Assembly: GCA_012031345.1 (NCBI GenBank) | Contig: JAAUTS010000006.1 | Span: 1-46,481 of the forward strand | Source of the DNA: Blastochloris sp. | GTDB lineage: Bacteria > Verrucomicrobiota > Verrucomicrobiia > Methylacidiphilales > JAAUTS01 | DNA: 46,481 bases | Direction: 5' to 3' | Shown here: positions 37,480 through 44,707 of the stretch, one piece after another | Layout of the letters: every line of letters starts with the position of its first letter | Numbering within the stretch: position 1 is the stretch's first letter | The notes under the pieces: generated by a model | Seen by the model: the letters and a program-made list of their open reading frames with translations, nothing else | Databases searched by the model: none | Told to the model about the DNA's origin: nothing | Made by a program: the position numbers and the translations under genes

Positions 37480-39090
37480 TTAAACGCCAATCTTCAAGGC
37501 CGTCTTCAGAACTTCGCTCAAGCGTTCCCGATTGTAAGGCTTGGCAATGACGGCGCTGAATCCGAAGGCGTGAGGATCCTGCATCACAGGTTGATCGATG
37601 TAACCGCTGGAGGCAATCGCCACCACCCCGGGGTCCATCTGTTTGAGGGTGTGCACGGCGGCGGCTCCACCCACCCCGTGCGGGATGAGCAGATCCATCA
37701 CCACCCCATCATAAGCCCAACCCTGCTCCAGAGCAGCGGCATAAAGATCAATGACTTCCTTACCATCCTTGGCCAGGGTCACTTCATAGCCCAACTGACG
37801 CAGCAGAGTTCCGACAAATTTACGCACCAACTCTTCATCATCCATGAACAGAATTTTCCTCGGTCCATGCGTGGCCTTGGGGTGCACCACGGGCACGGAC
37901 TCCATCTGCGATTTCAAGCTGGGCAGGTAGAGGCGGACCTTGGTGCCCTGTCCCAGCTTGGAGTCCAAACTGATGGTTCCCCCGTGCCGTGACAAAATGG
38001 AAAGAGCAGAGGTCAAGCCCAGGCCGGAACGATTGGCCTTGGTGGTGAAGTAAGGTTCAAAAACCCGATCCACCGCACCCGGATCCACTCCGGCACCTTC
38101 ATCTTCAATCATCACACTGAGATAAGAACCGGGTGCCAACTGGGGCGGACGACTGGGTGAATCGAGGGAAAACTGCACTTTGGAGACGGACACCGTCAGA
38201 CTCCCCGCCCCACGCATGGCGTCCACCGCATTGTCCACCACCAGCCGAATCGCTTCACAAAAAGAACTTTGCGCCACACGAACCTGCTCCAGACCCACCG
38301 GAATCTGGAAATCCACCTTGGTCGCTTTATTGGACACGGCGGAATTGACCACCCCCTTCAACAAAGGCTCCAGGGAAGACAAGGTCATTTCCTCATCCTC
38401 GCTCATGCCCAGGCTTAACAAGCGGGCCACCACCTGCTGGGCCTGACGGGTGGAATTGTCCGCCCGCTCCAGATGACCCCGAGCGATCTCATTGTTCCCC
38501 GTGGCATTTTGCGCCGCCTTGATGTGCTCGATCAGATTTTCCAAAATGTTTTTAAACTCGTGTCCAACTCCCGAAGCCAGGGAGGAGACCGCCTCAATCT
38601 TTTTGGCTTTGATCAACTCCTCCTCCATCTTTTTCCGGCTGCTCACATCCCGCGCCACCAGCACCAGACACTCCACATCCCCCTGCTCGTTGGTCACAAT
38701 CCTGGCCTGCGATTCCAGCAAGACCCAGTGCCCTTTTTTGTGACGCATCCGGTATTCCACCTTGCGCCCCATCCCGGTTTTCAGCGATTCCTGGAAAGCC
38801 AGCTCCACTTTCGGCAAATCCTCCTCATGCACCTCGGACAGGGAATAACTGCCCTCCAGACTCTCCGGTTGATAACCCAGAGTGCTGAAGTAAGCCTGAT
38901 TGTTCCATACCCGCGTGCCATCCGGGCGCACCACTGCCAGCAAGTCCGCCACGTTGTCCGTGATCAACTTGAATAGCTGCTCAACCTTGCCCACCTCCAC
39001 CCGCTCATCCCGCAGCTGCTTCAGCTCGGTCAGGAGATGGGGAATTTCACTCTTGGGCACGAATTCCGTAGTGTCAGTGATCTCCGGCAT
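37480..39090 (-). CDS. Hybrid sensor histidine kinase (PAS-HisKA-HATPase-REC)
   Basis: A 536-residue soluble hybrid kinase. The PAS domain covers about residues 38-150 (NVADLLAVVRPDGTRVWNNQ, then YRMRHKKGHWVLLESQARIV and the PAC end). The phosphorylated His is His177 in ASGVGHEFKNILENL; the ATPase has the N box VVDNAVDAM, G1 DEGAGVD and G2 GLGLTSALSIL. The receiver domain at the C-terminus has the Asp pair MDDEE, the phosphoacceptor Asp466 (VVMDLLIP) and Lys517 (AKPY). There is no membrane segment or HAMP, so it senses a cytoplasmic signal. No partner response regulator lies beside it. The start at 39090 has no clear Shine-Dalgarno. Confidence 0.92.
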   Translation of the reverse strand: MPEITDTTEFVPKSEIPHLLTELKQLRDERVEVGKVEQLFKLITDNVADLLAVVRPDGTRVWNNQAYFSTLGYQPESLEGSYSLSEVHEEDLPKVELAFQESLKTGMGRKVEYRMRHKKGHWVLLESQARIVTNEQGDVECLVLVARDVSSRKKMEEELIKAKKIEAVSSLASGVGHEFKNILENLIEHIKAAQNATGNNEIARGHLERADNSTRQAQQVVARLLSLGMSEDEEMTLSSLEPLLKGVVNSAVSNKATKVDFQIPVGLEQVRVAQSSFCEAIRLVVDNAVDAMRGAGSLTVSVSKVQFSLDSPSRPPQLAPGSYLSVMIEDEGAGVDPGAVDRVFEPYFTTKANRSGLGLTSALSILSRHGGTISLDSKLGQGTKVRLYLPSLKSQMESVPVVHPKATHGPRKILFMDDEELVRKFVGTLLRQLGYEVTLAKDGKEVIDLYAAALEQGWAYDGVVMDLLIPHGVGGAAAVHTLKQMDPGVVAIASSGYIDQPVMQDPHAFGFSAVIAKPYNRERLSEVLKTALKIGV

Positions 39091-39236
39091 AATGGTAAAC
39101 AGTGCTAACTAGCTACTCCCATGCCACGGACTCATCTTTGACCCCGTCACAGAGAGAAACGTTTCCGGCCTGTGAATAACTAGGCCAAAAAAGCTTGCAC
39201 TAGGTAAATATAGCCTATGTCTTCAACCCGGCCACT

Positions 39237-39839
39237 TCATTTTGACACTTTCCAACCGCGCTCTTCCACATAACCAGTCAGGGATTGAGCCACCAAAGCG
39301 GCGACTTCCTTGATTTCCCACTCCAGATATTTTTGCAAACCACTGACGCTTTCATCCGTCTCCGCCAAGGGATCCGGCACCACCTCACGCACCAGCACAT
39401 CATAACTCATGAAGGGTTGAACCCGGGAACGGTTCCAATCAAAAATAAACACGGTGCATTCCAGAACGGGTTTTCGGTTGGAGCCGCTGACTTGTGGATC
39501 TGGTAAAAGAACCCGTTTCAGCACGCCCTGCACCACCCATTGATTCAGGACCACCTCCTCCGTGGAGCCGCTGCTGGGAGCCAGAGCCCCAAGTTCCTTG
39601 ACCATCGCCCCAGCCAGCCAGTTGGGCAGGGAGGATCGAATGGTCGCCTCATCTCCTGAAGAAACTTCCAGATTCCATAAACAATTTTCCGCCGTCAACG
39701 GCAGAACCACGATCCGTTCCGGCAAACCCGCAGGCACCGGCCCCGTCATGGGTTGCAGCGTTTGGGTCGAAACCGAACCGCAGGAAATCAACATCAAACT
39801 CCCGATCCAACCCAGCCCCCACCGGCATATCAAACGCAT
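39237..39839 (-). CDS. Lipoprotein of unknown function
   Basis: A 200-residue lipoprotein with signal WGLGWIGSLMLISCGS and lipidated Cys in LISC. The mature part starts with LPERIVVLPLTAENC, like the first strand of outer-membrane lipoproteins that bind or gate others (IVVLPL motif), and includes LNQWVVQGVLKRVLLPDPQV and YDVLVREVVPDPLAETDESV. Overall it resembles lipoproteins with an ABC-type transport auxiliary fold, but not clearly. I start at ATG 39839, since AGGTGGG is 7 bases upstream and would be too close to the ATG at 39845. The CBM9-like gene ends 14 bases upstream, so the two are cotranscribed. Confidence 0.65.
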   Translation of the reverse strand: MRLICRWGLGWIGSLMLISCGSVSTQTLQPMTGPVPAGLPERIVVLPLTAENCLWNLEVSSGDEATIRSSLPNWLAGAMVKELGALAPSSGSTEEVVLNQWVVQGVLKRVLLPDPQVSGSNRKPVLECTVFIFDWNRSRVQPFMSYDVLVREVVPDPLAETDESVSGLQKYLEWEIKEVAALVAQSLTGYVEERGWKVSK

Positions 39840-39853
39840 CCTCATCCCACCTT

Positions 39854-40564
39854 TTATGAAGCAATCCCGCCCAAGTGAAAGTGCAATCGACTCCAGAAAC
39901 ACTGCTCATGGAAGTTTCCCGATAAATACTTCGAGGTGGAGGAAAGCCTGGGCGACAACAAGCACCCATCCTCTCCGCGACTGTAATCATAGCGGCAAAA
40001 GGAAACCTGCCAGATCAAGTCCCGCCCCAGCTCGCCCACCTCCATGACTGAAAGCAAAGGCAGCGCAGCCATCACATCCCAGGATTGACCGGGCCGGATG
40101 CAAGTGCGGCTTTCAAAGAGCGGCTCTCCTATCAAGAGCGCGGCAAACAACTCACGTTGGTTCGGCTGACCCTGCAAGCTCCGGAAATGGGCGGCACTAT
40201 CAAAACGCACCTGCATGGTTTGATTTTCCGGGGTCACATGAAACTCATAATAAGCCTCCTGATTCTCCCGCTTCAGAAAAAGCTCCAGAACATCCCCGCT
40301 TTCCCAGGTCCTCTCATTCCTTCGCGTCGCCAGGTTGAAAATATCCTCATCCAACAAATGCGCCCACACATACAGGCACCTCTCATCATGACAAAGCTGG
40401 ATTTCTCCCCCGCGAAACGCTCCAAGCTCAGCGCTCCCCTTGAAAGGAAGAAAAGGCAGACGAAGCCCCTTCAAGTCAGGCCCAAGCTCGGACTCCCAGG
40501 CCCGGATCTCCGCCCAGTCAAAGCCCTCGGAAACACGTGGACAAATCATATCATGCCCACTCAT
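39854..40564 (-). CDS. CBM9-like (DOMON-type) protein
   Basis: A 236-residue soluble beta protein similar to the carbohydrate-binding family 9-like fold. The pattern IQLCHDERCLYVWAHLLDED, then WESGDVLELFLKRENQEAYY and EFHVTPENQTMQVRFD is the typical core of this group. Near the end VSFCRYDYSRGEDGCLLSPR and SKYLSGNFHEQCFWSRLHFH are also typical of it. There is no signal peptide from this start, so it may be cytoplasmic or the true start is elsewhere; ATG at 40564 has GGGGGAG about 10 bases upstream, and ATG 40606 or 40636 are alternatives. Ligand unknown. It is divergent from the DsrE-like gene and leads the lipoprotein gene by 14 bases. Confidence 0.7.
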   Translation of the reverse strand: MSGHDMICPRVSEGFDWAEIRAWESELGPDLKGLRLPFLPFKGSAELGAFRGGEIQLCHDERCLYVWAHLLDEDIFNLATRRNERTWESGDVLELFLKRENQEAYYEFHVTPENQTMQVRFDSAAHFRSLQGQPNQRELFAALLIGEPLFESRTCIRPGQSWDVMAALPLLSVMEVGELGRDLIWQVSFCRYDYSRGEDGCLLSPRLSSTSKYLSGNFHEQCFWSRLHFHLGGIAS

Positions 40565-40658
40565 CGACGGCCCACTCCCCCCGACTTGAATCAAGCTTCT
40601 TGGCATCGTGACTTTTTCTAACACTTTCCAAACCACCCGGCAATTGTAAGCTCAAACT

Positions 40659-41278
40659 GTGACCACGGCACGCAACTGCACCTACCTCCTGAGCAGCACC
40701 GACCCTGCCTGCTTGCAAAGTCTGATTCAATCCATGCAGCAAGCCCACTCCTCCGGGCATCAGGTCTTTCTTTATCTCCTCCATGAGGCGGTCACCCGAC
40801 ACGATTCCCCGGAAATCCAATCCATGCTTTCCTCCGGACTACATCTTCATCTTTGCAGCCTGGCGGCAGAACGTTTTCAAGTTCAGCCGCTGGGTTCCTC
40901 CGTCCTCTCAGGACTGGGAACCCTGGCCTCTTTCATTCAAAAGGGGACTCCTTCCAATGTTTCAGCAAAAAGTCCGGGGACTCCTGCACCAGTACCGGGA
41001 GGGACTCCGTGCTGCTCGAAGCCCAGGATCCGCTCCAGCATCCGGCGGGAAACAGCCTGGAGACCCTGCGGGTGGCCGCCGGACTGGCCCAGCTTTCCGA
41101 CCTCTCCGTTCATCTGGTTCTAAGCGTGCCGGATTGGGAACCTCAGTCCTCACTCCGATCCTCCAGCGAACTTCAACAGCAGGCACAACACTTCCTCCAA
41201 TTACTGGAAGATGCCGGGGGAAGCTGGGGAACCCGCCCCGGAGCCAAGACCGACGCCGCCCGAATCACCGTGGGATAA
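40659..41278 (+). CDS. Two-part DsrE/TusD-like protein, one apparent frameshift
   Basis: About 206 residues when corrected. The first half has the DsrE fold pattern: CTYLLSSTDPACLQSLIQSM, HSSGHQVFLYLLHEAV, then LHLHLCSLAAERF with a Cys in the usual place and VLSGLGTLASFIQKGD. The second half repeats the form less clearly (DSVLLEAQDPLQHPAGN, SLETLRVAAGLAQLSDLSVH). The frame breaks at the G-run 40943-40946; one more G joins FIQKG to DSFQCFSKKSG. DsrE-type proteins handle sulfur or serve as small regulators; here the role is unknown. The GTG start at 40659 is uncertain, as no Shine-Dalgarno is evident. Confidence 0.55.
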
Positions 41279-41329
41279 ACCCGGCCTTGATTGACAGAGC
41301 CCTAACAACACTCGGCAACTTCAAAGCTC

Positions 41330-41965
41330 TCAGTGCCCACGCTGCACACCACCGGATTGAATGCTGCCTTTGAAATTCAACCAGGCCATGATGCCGAGCA
41401 GAACTGCGGCGATGTAAAATCCATACTGGTAGGCGGCCACCCCGACCAGGATCGCGGTAATCATACCAACCACCCGGGCCAATTTTTCAAAACGTGGCCC
41501 GACCAGATCCCGAAACATCTGCCCCCCGTCCATGGGCAGAACCGGAAGCAGATTGAACAGGGTCCAAACAATATTGATGTAAGCCGAATACTCCAAAGCC
41601 ATTTCCACCGGAAGTCGTCCCCAGAGCAACAAGGCCACACTGATCAGACCCATCAGTAATCCCGCCATGGGTCCCGCCGCCACGATGGCCAGGTGCTGCC
41701 AGCGCGTAAGCGGCGTTTGTCCAAGCAGCGTCACTCCGCCCAGAGCATGGAGGATGATCCTGGGAGAACCTCCCAAAAACCGCACGGCCAGAGCATGGCC
41801 CAGTTCATGCACCAGGACGGAAAAGAAAAGCACCCCAGCAAAAACCAATACCGAAATCCAATCCGTCATCACTCTGATGGAAAGTCCGCCCCCCAATAAA
41901 AAGGCGCTCAGCCAGAAAAATCCCTGCACCCGCACCGGAATCCGAAAAATCTCAAGGTTCAACAT
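41330..41965 (-). CDS. M50-family (site-2 protease-like) membrane metalloprotease
   Basis: A 211-residue intramembrane zinc protease of the SpoIVFB/S2P branch. The HExxH zinc site is His53-Glu54-x-x-His57 (VHELGHALAV), and the second motif is NLLPVLPMDGGQ with Asp146 as third ligand. It has about six membrane helices and no PDZ or CBS domain, so it is the minimal kind. Its start overlaps the end of the Ser/Thr kinase gene by 14 bases, indicating coupled translation. Possible substrates include membrane-bound regulators; none is identifiable here. Confidence 0.9.
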   Translation of the reverse strand: MLNLEIFRIPVRVQGFFWLSAFLLGGGLSIRVMTDWISVLVFAGVLFFSVLVHELGHALAVRFLGGSPRIILHALGGVTLLGQTPLTRWQHLAIVAAGPMAGLLMGLISVALLLWGRLPVEMALEYSAYINIVWTLFNLLPVLPMDGGQMFRDLVGPRFEKLARVVGMITAILVGVAAYQYGFYIAAVLLGIMAWLNFKGSIQSGGVQRGH

Positions 41966-42809
41966 CGGCCCAGACTGGCAGACTTTCCAATTCTTTCAAA
42001 GCACTGGCTGTACTCATGTGCCGGGCCTCGGGATGTCGCTCAATGAATTGATGCACCCAATTTCCCAAATCCCGACTCAGATCGGGTCTTAACCGACACA
42101 AATCCTCCGGCTGCTCCCGGAGATGTGCCTCCAAAATTTTTTCTACCGTGTTCTTCTCAAACGCAGGTCTCCCCGCCAGTGCATAATAAAAAACATGCCC
42201 CAAAGCATACAGATCGGAAAGCATGGTCGGCGGCTTGCCTTCCAACAATTCCGGCGAAACAAATTCCGGCGTGCCAAAAATTTCCTCCTTGGCCACCTCC
42301 CCCAGATTCTCCTCCTGCTCCTGAAATCGAGCCAGGCCGAAGTCGATGATCTTGATCCGCTGTTTCCCGTTGGCCAGCAGCGTGATCATGAGATTGTCCG
42401 GCTTGATATCACAATGAATCACCCCCTTTTCATGAATGGCCCCCAGCCCGCTCAACGCCTGCCGTGCGATTTCCACAAAGTCCGTGGCAGCCGGCATGAC
42501 CGAGTCGATGATCTGTTGCAAATTCGGACCCGTCACCAGTTCCATGACCTGATAATATCCCGCTTCATCCTCACCCGTGGTGTAAAGCCCCATCACATTC
42601 TCATGTCGCACCGCACGCAGACACTCCGCCTCGTGCCGATTCAAACTCTCCGCCTCAATCGCCTCCTTCAAATCATCACGCAGACGTTTGACCGCCACAG
42701 GCCGGAATTCCTGATGGTCCCAACCCAGATAAATATGAGCCAACCCTCCCGTAGCCAGGATTTCATGCTGCTCGTAGCGGCCTTCAATCAATTTTTTTTC
42801 CTTATCCAT
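41952..42809 (-). CDS. Serine/threonine protein kinase
   Basis: A 285-residue Hanks-type kinase with only the catalytic domain: no membrane segment, PASTA or other sensor. The ATP-binding Lys is Lys41 (VAVKRL), the catalytic loop is HCDIKPDN with Asp134, Lys136 and Asn139, and the metal-binding DFG has Asp156. The glycine loop is ATGGLAHIYLG. FGTPEFVSPE is the activation end. It should be active and cytoplasmic. It is first of a two-gene unit with the M50 protease, their reading frames overlapping by 14 bases. ATG 42809 has no strong Shine-Dalgarno. Confidence 0.92.
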   Translation of the reverse strand: MDKEKKLIEGRYEQHEILATGGLAHIYLGWDHQEFRPVAVKRLRDDLKEAIEAESLNRHEAECLRAVRHENVMGLYTTGEDEAGYYQVMELVTGPNLQQIIDSVMPAATDFVEIARQALSGLGAIHEKGVIHCDIKPDNLMITLLANGKQRIKIIDFGLARFQEQEENLGEVAKEEIFGTPEFVSPELLEGKPPTMLSDLYALGHVFYYALAGRPAFEKNTVEKILEAHLREQPEDLCRLRPDLSRDLGNWVHQFIERHPEARHMSTASALKELESLPVWADVEP

Positions 42810-42938
42810 GGTCGGCTGGCAGGATCATACCCAAAATCAGCTTCCTGCCAATAACAGCCTCACAAAAAGAGCCTCCCCGACCAGGCCTCCCTCATTTTTG
42901 ATTTTCCCCATCCGCTCCCCATGCCTAGGATACCAGCC

Positions 42939-43436
42939 ATGTCTCGCCTCCCCGATCGCTTTGATCTTCTCGTCCGCAAGGTGCGTGACACCGGGATGGC
43001 ACCGGATCGGCAATTGGATCTTCTGCTCGCGGCACTCTTTACCGTGAAGGAGGCCCACCTGATTAATGCAGGCACGGAAGCCGAACCCCGCCCGTCTTTT
43101 GTCGAATTGGATGGAGAAATTCTCATGCCCGTCTTCAGCTCCGTCGATCAGGCGGACACCTACAGCTCAGAACGCGGACAGCGGGGTGACCGCGATGCCC
43201 TCGGCTTGATCTCCATGCCGCCCCCTTTGCTTTTGGAAGTGTCCCGCCTGTTCACCGATTCAGGCTGTCACCACTGGTTCGTCAACCCCGGTCCCTACGG
43301 CTTCATTCTCCCTCTTCACGAAGTGGAATCTTATGAATCGCAACGCGCCCAGGCCCAGGCTTCGGCCCACACCGGGTTCTGGATTCCCAACCTCACTTCG
43401 GAGGAAGAGGCTTTTTGGGAAGATCATGGCCTCTGA
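42939..43436 (+). CDS. SseB-like protein
   Basis: A 165-residue soluble protein resembling the SseB N-terminal domain family: LDLLLAALFTVKEAHLINAG, then GEILMPVFSSVDQADTY, the 'value to be used and tested' pattern of this group, and LLEVSRLFTDSGCHHWFVNPGP. The C-terminal part ends WIPNLTSEEEAFWEDHGL. Function of the family is not well known. I take ATG 42939 (MSRLPDRF), with AGGAT 8 bases upstream, over 42921. It overlaps recO by 11 bases, so the two are an operon. Confidence 0.65.
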   Translation: MSRLPDRFDLLVRKVRDTGMAPDRQLDLLLAALFTVKEAHLINAGTEAEPRPSFVELDGEILMPVFSSVDQADTYSSERGQRGDRDALGLISMPPPLLLEVSRLFTDSGCHHWFVNPGPYGFILPLHEVESYESQRAQAQASAHTGFWIPNLTSEEEAFWEDHGL

Positions 43437-43986
43437 TTCCGTGCGGGGAACCTACGAGGATGAAGGCGTCCTGGTCCATCAATCACCTTACTCGGAGAGC
43501 AGCCGCATCACCGTTTGGTTGACCCGTCAGCACGGCATTTTGCGAACCCTGGTCAAGGGCCTGCATCGTAAGGGAAACAACGCCTTCGGTGTGCTGGATC
43601 TTTTTTACCAATGCCAGATCAGTTACAGCCTCCGACCCAAAAGCACCCTGCACCAGCTTACCCAGAGTCTCTGTTTAAAAACCCATCAACCGGGACTGCT
43701 GGACTATCATAAACAACTGGCCGCTCTCTATTGTTTTGAAGTCATTGATGTTCTGGTGGAAAAGCAGACTCCCATTCCGGATTATTATGAACTTTATCTT
43801 CAAGCCCTGGGTTATCTGGAAACCCATCCGGCCTCTTGGCTCTTGATCGAACGTTTTGAACGCCGCGCCCTGACCCTGGCCGGACTGAATGAACCCGCCC
43901 GCCCTCTCCCCGCCCTGCGCCGCTCCGCGTATCCCCACTCACCTAAAAGTTTCCAAGCTCTGGAAAAAGCACTGCCCCGGAGTTGA
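43426..43986 (+). CDS. recO: DNA repair protein RecO
   Basis: A 186-residue RecO that would load RecA with RecR in the RecFOR pathway. The N-terminal OB-fold starts DEGVLVHQSPYSESSRITVW and LTRQHGILRTLVKGLHRKGN; the helical middle part follows (LCLKTHQPGLLDYHKQLAAL). Compared with the usual 230-260 residues it is short and has no zinc-finger cysteines, ending soon after LTLAGLNEPARPLPALRR. Such short forms exist, but loss of the C-terminus cannot be ruled out. ATG 43426 overlaps the SseB-like gene by 11 bases; earlier frame to 43333 looks like overlap noise. Confidence 0.8.
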   Translation: MASDSVRGTYEDEGVLVHQSPYSESSRITVWLTRQHGILRTLVKGLHRKGNNAFGVLDLFYQCQISYSLRPKSTLHQLTQSLCLKTHQPGLLDYHKQLAALYCFEVIDVLVEKQTPIPDYYELYLQALGYLETHPASWLLIERFERRALTLAGLNEPARPLPALRRSAYPHSPKSFQALEKALPRS

Positions 43987-44007
43987 AGTCGGCTGGTTGA
44001 AGAGATA

Positions 44008-44707
44008 TCAATCAAACTCTTCCACCGCCGCAATCAGAAATTCCGTCAACCTTTTCCGAATGCCGGGCAGAGGCTGAAGAAATGCCTGCAGATCCTTGAT
44101 TTTTTGGGGCTTGAGAATCAAGTAAGTGGCCATTTTCAATGGTGTCGTTTTCCCTGATACTTCATCATACCCTTTGGAAAGCACCTCCGTGGGCACATCT
44201 TCCGTGGCCAGATCACTGATGGTCCGGATCCCCAAGACCTCCGCTCCATAAGCCTGCGTCACCCGGCTGACTGCCTGGGTCTCCATATCCACCATCTGGC
44301 ATCCTGTCTTTTCTCCCAGAGCCTGTTTCTCCGCCGCCGTGGCCACCACCTTGTCCACAGAATGCAAAACGTCCTATGTCAAAACCGGGGATCAACTTCA
44401 GATAATTGATCAAATCTCCCGAACTATATCCGGCAGCCACCAGAATCTGACCGCGCTCCAACTGGGTGGATAAACCCCCGGCAAAACCCGCCACAATGAC
44501 CAGACTGGGAGGCCGCACCGCAAACGCCTTGGTCACCGACTCCGCCGCGCGTCGCGGACCAATGCCACAAAGGATCACCTGCACCGAGACTTCCTTGACC
44601 CTGCCCAGGTAACATTCCACATCCTCCACATCCGCCCGGCTCCTGTCGGCCAGTGAAGCCAGCAAATCTTCGGCCTCAAATTTGGTGGGAATAACAAAAG
44701 TGATCAT
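44008..44707 (-). CDS. hpnG: Hopanoid-associated nucleoside phosphorylase (HpnG type), one apparent frameshift
   Basis: A nucleoside phosphorylase-fold protein of about 232 residues when corrected. The N-terminal half has FVIPTKFEAEDLLASLADRS, VILCGIGPRRAAESVTKAF and VIVAGFAGGLSTQLERGQIL; the C-terminal half has QMVDMETQAVSRVTQAYGAE, with the purine-site Glu of the VDMET motif, and IRTISDLATED. The HpnG enzyme removes adenine from adenosylhopane on the way to ribosyl- and bacteriohopanetetrol. The specific call rests on the 4-base overlap (ATGA, 44704-44707) with squalene-hopene cyclase; related MTA/SAH nucleosidases and futalosine hydrolase share the fold. The frame breaks at the A-run 44366-44369; dropping one base gives DIGRLHSVDKVVAT. 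Confidence 0.75.

Noticed and set aside
44008-44707. Futalosine hydrolase (MqnB) or MTA/SAH nucleosidase
   Set aside because: Fold alone permits it, but the 4-base overlap with squalene-hopene cyclase makes the hopanoid enzyme more likely; kept as an alternative in the feature text.
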